Shown here one piece after another: positions 37,381 to 45,401 of a stretch of 64,000 bases of DNA. The stretch is from contig NZ_KB849727.1 in assembly GCF_000368865.1 (NCBI RefSeq), positions 816,401-880,400 on the forward strand. The letters run 5' to 3'. Numbering within the stretch: position 1 is the first letter of the stretch; every line of letters starts with the position of its first letter. This stretch comes from Acinetobacter bouvetii DSM 14964 = CIP 107468 (GTDB lineage Bacteria > Pseudomonadota > Gammaproteobacteria > Pseudomonadales > Moraxellaceae). The notes below the pieces were generated by a model. The model was given only the letters and a program-made list of their open reading frames with translations. It did no database searches and was not told the DNA's origin. The translations under genes were made by a program, and so were the position numbers.

Positions 37381-39033
37381 TCAATTTATATCCGCATATG
37401 CCCGCTCTTTAAACGGCTGGATCGAGACACGTTTGTAGGTTTCTAAAAAAGATTCATGCTCCAAACGCAAATCCAGATAAGTATTTAGAATTTCTTCGAG
37501 CACATCAGGAATATCTTCTGCGGGAAATGATGGCCCTAAAATATCACCGAGGGATGCATCATGATCCGAATTACCGCCTAAGCTAATTTGGTAATATTCA
37601 GCGCCTTTTTTATCGACACCTAGAATGCCAATATTGCCGACATGGTGGTGTCCACACGCATTCATACAGCCTGAAATGTTTAGATCGACCTTGCCTAAAT
37701 GATATAAAGCATCCAAATCATCAAAACGGCGAGCAATTGCTTCATACACCGGAATGGATTTGGCATTTGCCAAGGAGCAAAAATCGCCGCCCGGACAGCA
37801 AATCATGTCAGTCAGGAAGCCAATATGTGCACGGGCCAAATTGCCGTGATCCAAGACTTGCCACAGTTCAAACAGATCCTTTTGGCGCACGTCGGTTAAG
37901 GCAATATTTTGCTCATGCGTAGTTCGCAGCTCACCAAAGGTATATTGGTCAGCCAAATCTGCAATTAAACGCATTTCATCGGAGGTCATATCGCCCGGCG
38001 CCACACCTGCCCGCTTCAGGCTGATCGTGACGATGCGGTAGCCTGTTACTTTATGAGGGTGAGTATTGATATTGAACCAGTGTTTAAACTTCGGATACAG
38101 CTGGAACCAGGCCTCAAAATTTTCCGCTTCTAAAGGTTCATAGGCAAATGGCTGAAATACTGCATCCATTTGCGCCAAGACACTGGGCTGAACTTTAAGC
38201 AGTGTTTGAGTATGTGCAAATTCCGCTTCAACTTTTTCCGCAAAGCCGGCTGGAGTGAGGGCTTTTACTAAAATTTTAATGCGCGCTTTGTATTTATTAT
38301 CACGGCGGCCATGCAAATTATAGACACGCATGATGGCATCTAAATAGGCAATTAAATCTTCACGGGCTAAAAATGGCTTAATGACATGCCCTGCTAATGG
38401 TGTACGCCCAAGCCCGCCGCCGACTTTAATTTGATAGCCCAACTCTCCAGTCTCATTTTCTACCAGATAAACCCCAACATCATGAAAGGTCGTAGCAGCG
38501 CGGTCTTGCTCAGGGTGTGCACAAACCGCTATTTTAAATTTACGCGGCAGGAATGAAAATTCTGGATGAAAGGTACTCCACTGGCGAATCAGTTCACAGG
38601 TAGGACGCGGGTCTGTGAGCTCCCCATCAACCACACCTGCATACTGGTCTGTGGTGGTGTTTCGAATACAGTTGCCACTGGTCTGGATAGAATGCATGTG
38701 TACCGCAGCGAGTTCCTGCAAAATATCAGGAACATCTTCAAGCTGCGGCCAATTCAATTGAATATTTTGACGCGTTGAAATATGCGCATAACCACGGTCA
38801 TACTTCTGCGCAACCTCAGCCACTTTCCGCAGTTGCTTCGAATTCATTAAGCCATAAGGCACCGCCAAACGCAGCATGGGCGCATAGCGCTGAATGTACA
38901 AACCATTTTGCAATCGCAATGGACGGTATTCTTCTTCGGTCAGTTTCCCCTCTAAATAACGCTGGGTTTGGTCGCGGAATTGTGCGACACGTTCGTTTAA
39001 TAAATTTTGATCAAAGTCTGTATATAAAAACAT
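37381..39033 (-). CDS. cysI: assimilatory sulfite reductase haemoprotein CysI
   Basis: This 550-aa enzyme reduces sulfite to sulfide for cysteine synthesis, using sirohaem and a [4Fe-4S] cluster. The cluster cysteines lie in CCPGGDFCSLA and NISGCMNACGHH; substrate-binding basic residues appear in HISTRQNIQL and PRKFKIAV. Two ferredoxin-like half-domain pairs flank the centre. Nitrite reductase of the same superfamily is the alternative, but genus conservation and the absence of nitrate genes favour sulfite. Confidence 0.88.
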   Translation of the reverse strand: MFLYTDFDQNLLNERVAQFRDQTQRYLEGKLTEEEYRPLRLQNGLYIQRYAPMLRLAVPYGLMNSKQLRKVAEVAQKYDRGYAHISTRQNIQLNWPQLEDVPDILQELAAVHMHSIQTSGNCIRNTTTDQYAGVVDGELTDPRPTCELIRQWSTFHPEFSFLPRKFKIAVCAHPEQDRAATTFHDVGVYLVENETGELGYQIKVGGGLGRTPLAGHVIKPFLAREDLIAYLDAIMRVYNLHGRRDNKYKARIKILVKALTPAGFAEKVEAEFAHTQTLLKVQPSVLAQMDAVFQPFAYEPLEAENFEAWFQLYPKFKHWFNINTHPHKVTGYRIVTISLKRAGVAPGDMTSDEMRLIADLADQYTFGELRTTHEQNIALTDVRQKDLFELWQVLDHGNLARAHIGFLTDMICCPGGDFCSLANAKSIPVYEAIARRFDDLDALYHLGKVDLNISGCMNACGHHHVGNIGILGVDKKGAEYYQISLGGNSDHDASLGDILGPSFPAEDIPDVLEEILNTYLDLRLEHESFLETYKRVSIQPFKERAYADIN

Positions 39034-39102
39034 TTGAGCGGCCTATGTATATGCATCAATATGAAAGAAAAACTGTTTTAACTGCGAGATCAAAAACGTA
39101 AG

Positions 39103-39945
39103 TTAGGCAAAAAAAGTCACCTGATTTCGGGACCCGCCATGTTGTAGGCAGGTCTGCATATACTCGGCATAGACCGATAATTTTTCATAAATATGCTCTG
39201 CATAAAACATATCTTCCACCAGCTGCTTGGCTTGAGCCTGACTATAACGACCACTCACAGATAGCAACTGTGCATTGAGTTTTGAAAATTTTTCACATAA
39301 ATCGATATATTGCTGATCTTTGTTTTTAAAGAATAATTTGCGCATATTGAGTTCAGTGCTGACCATAATTTTGTCTAACGGATCAGTATGAATAGAGTGA
39401 ATCCTAATTTTAAAAAACTGTTCAATTTCAGCAATTTTTTGACTATCAAGCTTTAAGTGCGTAATTAAAAAAATCTGGGAAATATCAGCTCTGCATAAGG
39501 CATGCAGCAACGCATAATAAAAGAAATCAACATCATCCAAGTCGGTATCATGCAAGTCTAAATAAATATTTAAAGCTTCTAGCACATCATCAATTTTTAA
39601 GTGCTGCTTTTTCTCAGCCTGATAGTATCGGCTTAATAGATTCAGTACAGGAGCTGTTGCCTGGCTATGATAGATGGCTGTTTGATTTAAATTTCCCAGA
39701 ATAAATGGCGCAAACAGGTAGGCTAAACTTGATTGCTCATTCTGAATCGCAGACTGCACAATATAATCTGCTTTCGCCTTGGAGAGTTCGCGCAGCACTT
39801 TTGCACGCAGCAGTGTTGCTTCTAAATTGACGAATTTCTGAGTCAATTTCTGTTTCAGTTTTTCAGATAAAATACCTTGTTCAATAATCTCAGGAATTTT
39901 ATTCAGACTCTTTGTAACAAACATTTCAGCACCATCCAGATCCAT
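39103..39945 (-). CDS. conserved hypothetical helical protein
   Basis: This 280-aa, Leu/Gln/Lys-rich, almost fully alpha-helical protein has no signal peptide or membrane segment. I recognise no family. The start may be 39945 (MDLDGAE) or 39924 (MFVTKSL); neither has a strong ribosome site. It is divergent from the cytochrome bd operon, and an inverted repeat lies in the shared upstream region, so the two may be co-regulated. It ends 69 nt before cysI on the same strand. Confidence 0.6.
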   Translation of the reverse strand: MDLDGAEMFVTKSLNKIPEIIEQGILSEKLKQKLTQKFVNLEATLLRAKVLRELSKAKADYIVQSAIQNEQSSLAYLFAPFILGNLNQTAIYHSQATAPVLNLLSRYYQAEKKQHLKIDDVLEALNIYLDLHDTDLDDVDFFYYALLHALCRADISQIFLITHLKLDSQKIAEIEQFFKIRIHSIHTDPLDKIMVSTELNMRKLFFKNKDQQYIDLCEKFSKLNAQLLSVSGRYSQAQAKQLVEDMFYAEHIYEKLSVYAEYMQTCLQHGGSRNQVTFFA

Positions 39946-40003
39946 TTATAGTTGTTATTTTTAATTCTTTTTCACATCGGCAGTAGCTACAGAATTGTGC
40001 TGT

Positions 40004-40050
40004 ATAAATATAACAGAGCACCTTTATCTGCGTTTCCTGTTATATTTTAT
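40004..40050. promoter_or_regulatory. inverted repeat in the divergent cyd upstream region
   Basis: The arms ataaatataacag and ctgttatattttat match over nine contiguous bases (atataacag) plus an extension with one inserted base, 20 nt apart. It lies between the divergent 280-aa gene and the cyd operon. An operator or a transcript hairpin are both possible. Confidence 0.45.
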
Positions 40051-40127
40051 ATGACACGTTTTTGTACCTACATCTTGAATTCTCTGTCCTGCAAAATCGG
40101 GATAATTATTCAAAGTAGGTAGTTTTG

Positions 40128-40220
40128 ATGAAACGATCTATCATTTTTTACACCTCCTATCTAGTCAGCCTTGAGTTATCAGCGATTAGATGCCTCAGCC
40201 AGCAATGGAGGTTTCTATGA
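40128..40220 (+). CDS. 30-codon upstream ORF coupled to cydA
   Basis: The reading frame begins ATG-AAA-CGA after a TAGGTAG site and ends in a TGA that overlaps the cydA ATG (ATGA). The peptide (MKRSIIFYTSYLVSLELSAI...) has a hydrophobic middle. The overlap with the strong cydA ribosome site (GGAGG inside this frame) suggests translational coupling or a leader-peptide control. Coding status is unproven. Confidence 0.35.
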   Translation: MKRSIIFYTSYLVSLELSAIRCLSQQWRFL

Positions 40221-41674
40221 GCCTTGGATTGACTGCACTAGAACTCGCTCGAATTCAATTCGCCTTTACAGTTTCTTTTCACATCATCTTCCCTGCTACT
40301 TCGATTGGCTTAGCCTGCTTTCTGGCGCTGCTGGAATGGAAATGGCTGCGCACTCAAAACCCGATTTATAAAGATCTGTTCAAATACTGGATTAAAATTT
40401 TTGCCGTTGCCTTTGCCATGGGTGTGGTATCGGGCATTGTCATGGCGTATCAGTTCGGTACCAACTGGAGTGAATTTTCTCGCATTGCCGGTTCGGTCAC
40501 TGGTCCATTACTGACTTATGAAGTGCTGAGCGCCTTTTTCCTTGAAGCCGGGTTTCTCGGCATCATGCTGTTCGGCTGGGGGCGTGTCGGGCCTAAGGCA
40601 CATTTCTTTGCGACCTTGATGGTCGCCATTGGGACCTGTATTTCCATGTTCTGGATTTTATCGTCCAACAGCTGGATGCAGACCCCGCAAGGCTTTGCTA
40701 TCGAAAATGGCATTATTGTCCCCTCTGACTGGTGGGCCATTGTGTTTAACCCATCCTTCCCCTACCGCTTTGCCCATATGGCAACCGCGGCTTTCCTTGT
40801 ATCTTCCTTATTGGTTGTGGGGACAGCTGCATGGCATTTATTCAAAGGCCGCCGCGACGCGTTAGTCAAGAAGTCCTTCTCCATGGGACTTTGGATGGTG
40901 CTCGTCACGTCTTGCCTGCAAGTGGTGATTGGGGATCAGCACGGTTTGAATACCCTTGAGCATCAACCGGCTAAATTGGCAGCCATTGAAGGTCACTGGG
41001 AAACCAATCGTGATCATGGTATGCCTTTACTGCTATTTGCTTTGCCTGATATGGAGAATGAACGCAATAACCTAGAAGTCGGCATCCCGAACTTAGGCAG
41101 CTTAATTTTAACCCATTCCATGGATGGAAAAGTCACAGGCTTAAAAGACTTCGCCCCTGAAGATCGTCCGCCTGTTCCCATCGTGTTCTGGAGTTTCCGC
41201 GTGATGGTGGGACTCGGCATGCTGATGGTGTTGATGTCACTGACTGCTTTATGGCTGCGTAAACAAGACCGGTTATATGAAAGCCGCTGGTTTCATAAGT
41301 TTGCCACCGTTATGGGGCCTACAGGCTATATCGCCTTACTCGCAGGCTGGGTGACTACGGAGGTCGGCAGACAGCCTTGGGTGGTCTATGGCGTCATTCG
41401 CACCCAGCATGGTTTATCGCATACCGTGACTGCAGAACAAGTCGGGCTCAGTCTGATTATTTTTGTACTGGTCTATACCGTGGTTTTCGGCACAGGTATC
41501 TATTACATGCTGAAATTAATCAAGGCCGGTCCCGTACATATAGACAGCCTTGATCAGCAGCTTGCCGGTCCTGGGCATTTTAAAACGCCGATGCGGCCAT
41601 TGAGTGCCGTCGATGAAGCAATTGATGGCTCAGCAAGCCAAACCCCTGCAAATAAGGAGCAGCATCATGATTGA
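40217..41674 (+). CDS. cydA: cytochrome bd-type (cyanide-insensitive) ubiquinol oxidase subunit I
   Basis: This 485-aa protein starts at an ATG with GGAGG 7 nt upstream. It oxidises ubiquinol and reduces oxygen at haems b558/b595/d in the inner membrane. Present are ARIQFAFTVSFHIIFP (the haem His in helix 1), QFGTNWSEFSR, the GDQHG/EGHWET block starting the quinol loop, and GWVTTEVGRQPW. The quinol loop is short, as in the CioA branch rather than the long-loop E. coli CydA. It overlaps cydB by 8 bp. Confidence 0.92.
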   Translation: MSLGLTALELARIQFAFTVSFHIIFPATSIGLACFLALLEWKWLRTQNPIYKDLFKYWIKIFAVAFAMGVVSGIVMAYQFGTNWSEFSRIAGSVTGPLLTYEVLSAFFLEAGFLGIMLFGWGRVGPKAHFFATLMVAIGTCISMFWILSSNSWMQTPQGFAIENGIIVPSDWWAIVFNPSFPYRFAHMATAAFLVSSLLVVGTAAWHLFKGRRDALVKKSFSMGLWMVLVTSCLQVVIGDQHGLNTLEHQPAKLAAIEGHWETNRDHGMPLLLFALPDMENERNNLEVGIPNLGSLILTHSMDGKVTGLKDFAPEDRPPVPIVFWSFRVMVGLGMLMVLMSLTALWLRKQDRLYESRWFHKFATVMGPTGYIALLAGWVTTEVGRQPWVVYGVIRTQHGLSHTVTAEQVGLSLIIFVLVYTVVFGTGIYYMLKLIKAGPVHIDSLDQQLAGPGHFKTPMRPLSAVDEAIDGSASQTPANKEQHHD

Positions 41675-42671
41675 TCTTGCATTGGTCTGGGTCGGTATCA
41701 TTGGCTTGGGCGTCTTAATTTACGTGGTGATGGATGGCTTTGATCTCGGGATTGGCATACTGTTCCCGTTTATTCAAGGGCAGCAAGAACGCGATGTTAT
41801 GATGAATACCGTGGCGCCTGTCTGGGATGGCAACGAAACCTGGATGGTCTTGGGCGGTGCAGGTCTATTTGCCGCCTTTCCTCTGGTCTATTCCACCGTG
41901 TTATCTGCCTTGTATTTACCCATCATTTTTATGGTGGTGGCTTTGATTTTCCGAGGCGTAGCCTTTGAGTTCCGCTTTAAAGCCCATCGCAGCAAGCCGC
42001 TATGGGATCAGGCCTTTATTTGGGGTTCATTCTTTTCCAGCTTCTTCCAAGGCGTGATTCTCGGCGCGTACATTCAAGGGATTGAAACGCAAAATGGCAT
42101 TTATAGTGGCGGCTCACTCGACTGGCTGACTCCATTCTCTTTGTTTGTGGGCTTAGGGGTGGTTATCATGTATAGCGCATTAGGCTGCGCATGGCTCATC
42201 ATGAAAACCGAGGCAGATTTACAAGCGAAAATGTATGCGCTGATGCCTAAGCTCATTATTACCTTATTGATTGTCTTTGGCACCGTCAGTATCTATACAC
42301 CTATCAGCCATCCCGAAATTGCGCAGCGCTGGTTTAGCTTACCGAATCTGTTCTATTTCAGCCCTGTGCCTGCGTTGGTGCTGATCTGTTCTGGGCTTAT
42401 TTTGAAAGCATGCGCGCAGCGAAAAGATGCGCAGCCCTTTGTTTTAACGCTGGGTCTGGTATTTCTAGCCTTTACGGGTTTTGTGATCAGTTTATGGCCC
42501 AACATCATTCCGCCAGCTGTTTCCATCTGGCAAGCTGCTGCTCCTAAATCAAGTATGAGATTTGCACTGATCGGTGCGGTCATTCTAATCCCGATTATTC
42601 TGGTTTATACCTTTTTATCCTACTGGGTATTCCGTGACAAAGTGCGTATTGGTGATGAAGGCTATCATTAA
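41667..42671 (+). CDS. cydB: cytochrome bd-type ubiquinol oxidase subunit II
   Basis: This 334-aa membrane protein starts at the ATG at 41667 (AAGGAG upstream), inside the last codons of cydA. Family landmarks are VVMDGFDLGIG, GNETWMVLGGAGLFAAFP and FRGVAFEFRFK. It forms the heterodimer with CydA/CioA. The small gene that follows is probably the third subunit. Confidence 0.93.
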   Translation: MIDLALVWVGIIGLGVLIYVVMDGFDLGIGILFPFIQGQQERDVMMNTVAPVWDGNETWMVLGGAGLFAAFPLVYSTVLSALYLPIIFMVVALIFRGVAFEFRFKAHRSKPLWDQAFIWGSFFSSFFQGVILGAYIQGIETQNGIYSGGSLDWLTPFSLFVGLGVVIMYSALGCAWLIMKTEADLQAKMYALMPKLIITLLIVFGTVSIYTPISHPEIAQRWFSLPNLFYFSPVPALVLICSGLILKACAQRKDAQPFVLTLGLVFLAFTGFVISLWPNIIPPAVSIWQAAAPKSSMRFALIGAVILIPIILVYTFLSYWVFRDKVRIGDEGYH

Positions 42672-42685
42672 GCAAGGTGACCCTG

Positions 42686-42808
42686 ATGAAAAAAATACAA
42701 AATCGTTTGAATCCTGCTACATGGTTCATATTATTATGGTGTTTTGGTTTCCTGTCCCTAGGCTTAATTGCAGGAGTTTTTAGACTGCTGCTCAGCTTGG
42801 CCTATTAA
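42686..42808 (+). CDS. 40-aa DUF2474-type small subunit of the oxidase
   Basis: A 40-codon gene lies 14 nt after cydB with AAGGTG before its ATG. It encodes MKKIQNRLNPATWFILLWCF... with one transmembrane helix and an Arg near the end (FRLLL). Its position and pattern fit the DUF2474/CydX-like single-helix proteins that accompany bd and Cio oxidases and stabilise the haem-bearing core. Confidence 0.75.
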   Translation: MKKIQNRLNPATWFILLWCFGFLSLGLIAGVFRLLLSLAY

Positions 42809-42829
42809 AAGCATATTGGATAAAACCTT

Positions 42830-42860
42830 GGATAGCAGTGAAATCATTGCTATCCCTTTC
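42830..42860 (+). terminator. hairpin after the cyd operon
   Basis: An 8-bp stem ggatagca / tgctatcc with a 10-nt loop is followed by CTTTCTC. The T-tract is weak, so termination may be partial. Confidence 0.4.
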
Positions 42861-42880
42861 TCATATGAGCATGTCACTTT

Positions 42881-44290
42881 ATGTATAAATCAGAACAACT
42901 CGCCTTAAGCCTAAAACATCTGATTGAAACAGGGGCTTGGAAAGCGCATGAGAAACTTCCCTCTTTAAGGCAGCAGGTCGAAATTTCAGGGTTTAGCTTA
43001 ATTACAGTCATGAATGCCTATCAGGAACTTGAAGCTCAAGGACTGATCTATTCAAAAGAAAAATTAGGTTACTTTGTTGCAGAGAATCCCTTACAGGCAG
43101 CACTCGCAAAAAAAGTCATTGTGAATGAAAAAATTGAGATTAACTCACTGGTATTCCGTTATTTAAAATCCATTCAATCTGAAAAAATTATTCCCTTGGG
43201 AAGCGCTTTTCCCGATAGCCAACTGCTTTATTCTCCGAAGCTGATGCAAACCTTGGCGCAACAGGCAAAATACCGAGTCGGCTATGAGCAAATGCCGAGC
43301 TTACCGCCGGGAAACTACGAGCTCAGAAAACTGATCGCTCAACGCTATTGCATGCAAGGCATTCCCACCGATCCCTCTGACATTGTGATTACCTCTGGCG
43401 GACTGGATGCTTTAAATTTGTCTTTAAGAGCCATGACCCAGGCAGGTGATTATATTCTGCTGCAAGAAACGATTTTCTATGGAGCTTGGCAAGCAGCTGA
43501 AAATCTGGGCTTAAAGGTCATTACTATTCCAGAACACCCAGAACATGGGCTGGATATAGAAGCCTTTAAAAAAGCCATTACAAGCTATCCAATTAAAGTC
43601 TGTTTAATGATGCTGAACAGCCATAATCCGATTGGATTTACAGTCAGTGACGAGATTAAATTTGAATTGGCTAAATTGCTGCATCAGCATGAAATTTATT
43701 TGATTGAAGATGATGTCTATGAAGAGCTTTATTATGATCAAAAACGGCCTCTATCCATGAAGTATTATGATCAACAAAACTTGGTCTTGCACTGCTCTTC
43801 TTTTTCCAAAACGTTGGGGGCTGGTTTCCGTGTTGGCTGGGTTTATGCGGGAAAATTTTCTGAACATATACAGCATCTGCAATTGATGAGCACCATCTCT
43901 GTAAACTCATTCATTCAAAATGCTTTAGTCGATTACCTCTCACACCGTCATTATGAAAAACATTTAAAAGGCCTGCGTACAACCTTAAAACGGCTTAAAA
44001 ATCAATATTATCAATATCTCAGCAAGAATTTACCCGAAAATTGCACTGTGCATTATTATCCATCAGGCTATTTTCTGTGGGTGACACTGCCTGAAGAAGC
44101 AGATAGCAGCCGAATTTACGAAAGCATGATCCAAAACAATATTGGCATCGCGCCAAGTATTCTCTTTTATCGTGAAAATAAAAAACAGAACCACATCCGT
44201 ATCAATTGTTCATTTGAAATGAATGAAACCATCATTCAAGCACTTGATCTAATGATCGTACAAATTTTAGAAATAGGATTGCGATCTTGA
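42881..44290 (+). CDS. MocR-type (GntR-HTH plus aminotransferase) transcription regulator
   Basis: In this 469-aa protein residues about 1-70 form a GntR winged helix (LKHLIETGAWKAHEKLPSLRQ, SLITVMNAYQELEAQGLIYSKEKLGYFV). The rest is a fold-type I aminotransferase domain with the PLP lysine at about K310 (SSFSKTLGAGFRVGW), the SGGLDALNLSLRAM and NSHNPIGFT blocks, and the DDVYEELYY aspartate motif. MocR proteins bind PLP and control vitamin or amino-acid genes. The target here is unknown; it follows the oxidase operon on the same strand. Confidence 0.88.
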   Translation: MYKSEQLALSLKHLIETGAWKAHEKLPSLRQQVEISGFSLITVMNAYQELEAQGLIYSKEKLGYFVAENPLQAALAKKVIVNEKIEINSLVFRYLKSIQSEKIIPLGSAFPDSQLLYSPKLMQTLAQQAKYRVGYEQMPSLPPGNYELRKLIAQRYCMQGIPTDPSDIVITSGGLDALNLSLRAMTQAGDYILLQETIFYGAWQAAENLGLKVITIPEHPEHGLDIEAFKKAITSYPIKVCLMMLNSHNPIGFTVSDEIKFELAKLLHQHEIYLIEDDVYEELYYDQKRPLSMKYYDQQNLVLHCSSFSKTLGAGFRVGWVYAGKFSEHIQHLQLMSTISVNSFIQNALVDYLSHRHYEKHLKGLRTTLKRLKNQYYQYLSKNLPENCTVHYYPSGYFLWVTLPEEADSSRIYESMIQNNIGIAPSILFYRENKKQNHIRINCSFEMNETIIQALDLMIVQILEIGLRS

Positions 44291-44315
44291 CAGCCAATTT
44301 GTTTAAACAGATAGA

Positions 44316-44508
44316 TCATCATACTTGCAGCTTTAAACTCTACTGCCATGCAGAGCATGCCAGATTTCATGGCAGTGTGTGAGCCTTTGATTTTTGCAAA
44401 GTTGAGGAAGCCCGCATCATCACCAATTACAGAGCCCATTTAGGCAGCGAGTTGAAACCAACTTTTACAACCGTACGCGCGTCATAAGAAATACGCTTGC
44501 CGCCGGTT
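44316..44508 (-). pseudogene. fragment of electron-transfer flavoprotein:ubiquinone oxidoreductase
   Basis: Two minus-strand frames join to spell a C-terminal piece of ETF-QO: GGKRISYDARTVVKVGFNSLPK, then after a frameshift/small deletion SVIGDDAGFLNFAKIKGSHTAMKSGML. The full gene is about 550 codons; only about 60 remain. It is probably a duplicated scrap, as ETF-QO is normally a housekeeping gene elsewhere on the chromosome. Confidence 0.78.
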
Positions 44509-44593
44509 TAAATGCCTTTGCATATCGAAAGGCTTGAGAGGCCTTACTCCTCATTCGCTTTGCTGACCCTATTTTTCTTTGCCGCTCATACAG

Positions 44594-44872
44594 TCACCAT
44601 ACTTCTAAAATTTGCGATGGTGCAATACTGTCTATTTGATAATTACCAATTGCAGCATATAACGTATCCCAAACAAAATTATTTCGACGCTGAGTACTTG
44701 GCTCGAACTCTTCTGTCTTGCGGTATTCATCTGCTATTAGTTTAAAACTGCATAAGTTCATCGTTACGTTACGTTTGAATTGCTGAATCAATATTTTGGG
44801 CAAGCAACTCTCTATAAAATGATAAAGAACAGACCTTTACCATCTGCGAGTTTGCTTTGAACCTTAACTGAT
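44594..44872 (-). pseudogene. broken P4-type tyrosine integrase (N-terminal part)
   Basis: Minus-strand frames contain KLADGKGLFF (the usual N-terminal motif of DUF4102 integrases), then RELLAQNID in a second frame, then a third frame that includes FKLIADEYRKTEEF, RRNNFVWDTLYAAIGN and IDSIAPSQILEV (SAM-like core-binding domain). Frameshifts separate them and the catalytic C-terminal domain (R...HxxR...Y) is missing. It points away from tRNA-Arg just outside the 16-bp att repeat, the normal place for an integrase of an element in that tRNA. Confidence 0.75.
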
Positions 44873-45086
44873 AATTTTTTGTGTGAATTTAAAGCCAATC
44901 GTATTTACGTATCTGTAAGATTTAAAAAATTTGGCATTTCTACGGTAAACCCCTGCAGTAAATGTTTGATTACTGCAAAAAATACCGTAAAAACTAAGAT
45001 AAACGAAAATATCGTCAGACAGCACCAGATAAAAGTACTGCGTAAGTTATTTATTTTTAATTTTATTAGATGGCTGAAACAGGAAA
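44873..45086. other. non-coding stretch between broken integrase and att repeat
   Basis: This AT-rich sequence has no supportable gene on either strand. It would be the former attP-side region upstream of the integrase gene. Confidence 0.4.
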
Positions 45087-45102
45087 ATGGTGCGCTCAGC
45101 GG
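45087..45102. repeat. att-like copy of the tRNA-Arg 3' end (distal)
   Basis: atggtgcgctcagcgg is identical to 46374-46389, the CCA, discriminator base, acceptor strand and start of the T-arm of tRNA-Arg. The two copies bracket a segment of 1287 bp. Confidence 0.85.
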
Positions 45103-45240
45103 ACACTTTTGGTAATTTCGTGTTTTCTTATCTTTTCTCATTTTATCTAATTTTCTTCTTTATTATTATCATCTTAACAAGTCATTTTGAGGTAGCTAGT
45201 TACATGTTACCTCATTATTCCTTATTATTCCTTCTGAATT

Positions 45241-45261
45241 GATTACGCCAAAATTACGCCA
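45241..45261. repeat. 21-bp repeat copy 1 (candidate integrase arm site)
   Basis: gattacgccaaaattacgcca is itself two tandem attacgcca units. An identical copy lies at 46319-46339. The pair sits just inside both ends of the element, where arm-type integrase sites are expected. Confidence 0.75.
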
Positions 45262-45380
45262 CGACATTTTAGAGAGAAAAATATGTAACTGAAAACATCA
45301 AAGGTCGAAGATGGAATTTAGCTTTAGTATCAAAATGGTTGAGTGAAAGACCTGAAGATTTGAAAAAAGCAGTAGGCAGA

Positions 45381-45400
45381 CCCCGAAAAATATAGCGGGG
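45381..45400. terminator. small hairpin downstream of the element gene
   Basis: ccccg / cggggt with a 10-nt loop lies directly past the stop of the membrane-protein gene. On the plus strand it is followed by TTTACTTTT, so it would terminate transcription arriving from the left more convincingly than from the gene. Confidence 0.4.
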
Positions 45401-45401
45401 T

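Noticed and set aside
37381..39033. Nitrite reductase as the function of the sirohaem enzyme
   Set aside because: No nitrate or nitrite transport or reductase genes are nearby, and the sequence pattern fits the sulfite enzyme typical of the genus; not fully excluded.
44905..45141. Minus-strand frame of 78 codons with a hydrophobic stretch, and the overlapping plus-strand frame at 44879-45115
   Set aside because: Both run through the att repeat, have no recognisable domain or ribosome site, and lie in a region of decayed mobile DNA.
45273..45392. Short plus-strand frame (…ALVSKWLSERPEDLKKAVGRPRK) as a gene
   Set aside because: No start codon with a ribosome site exists (an ATG there is followed at once by a stop); it is best seen as a remnant.
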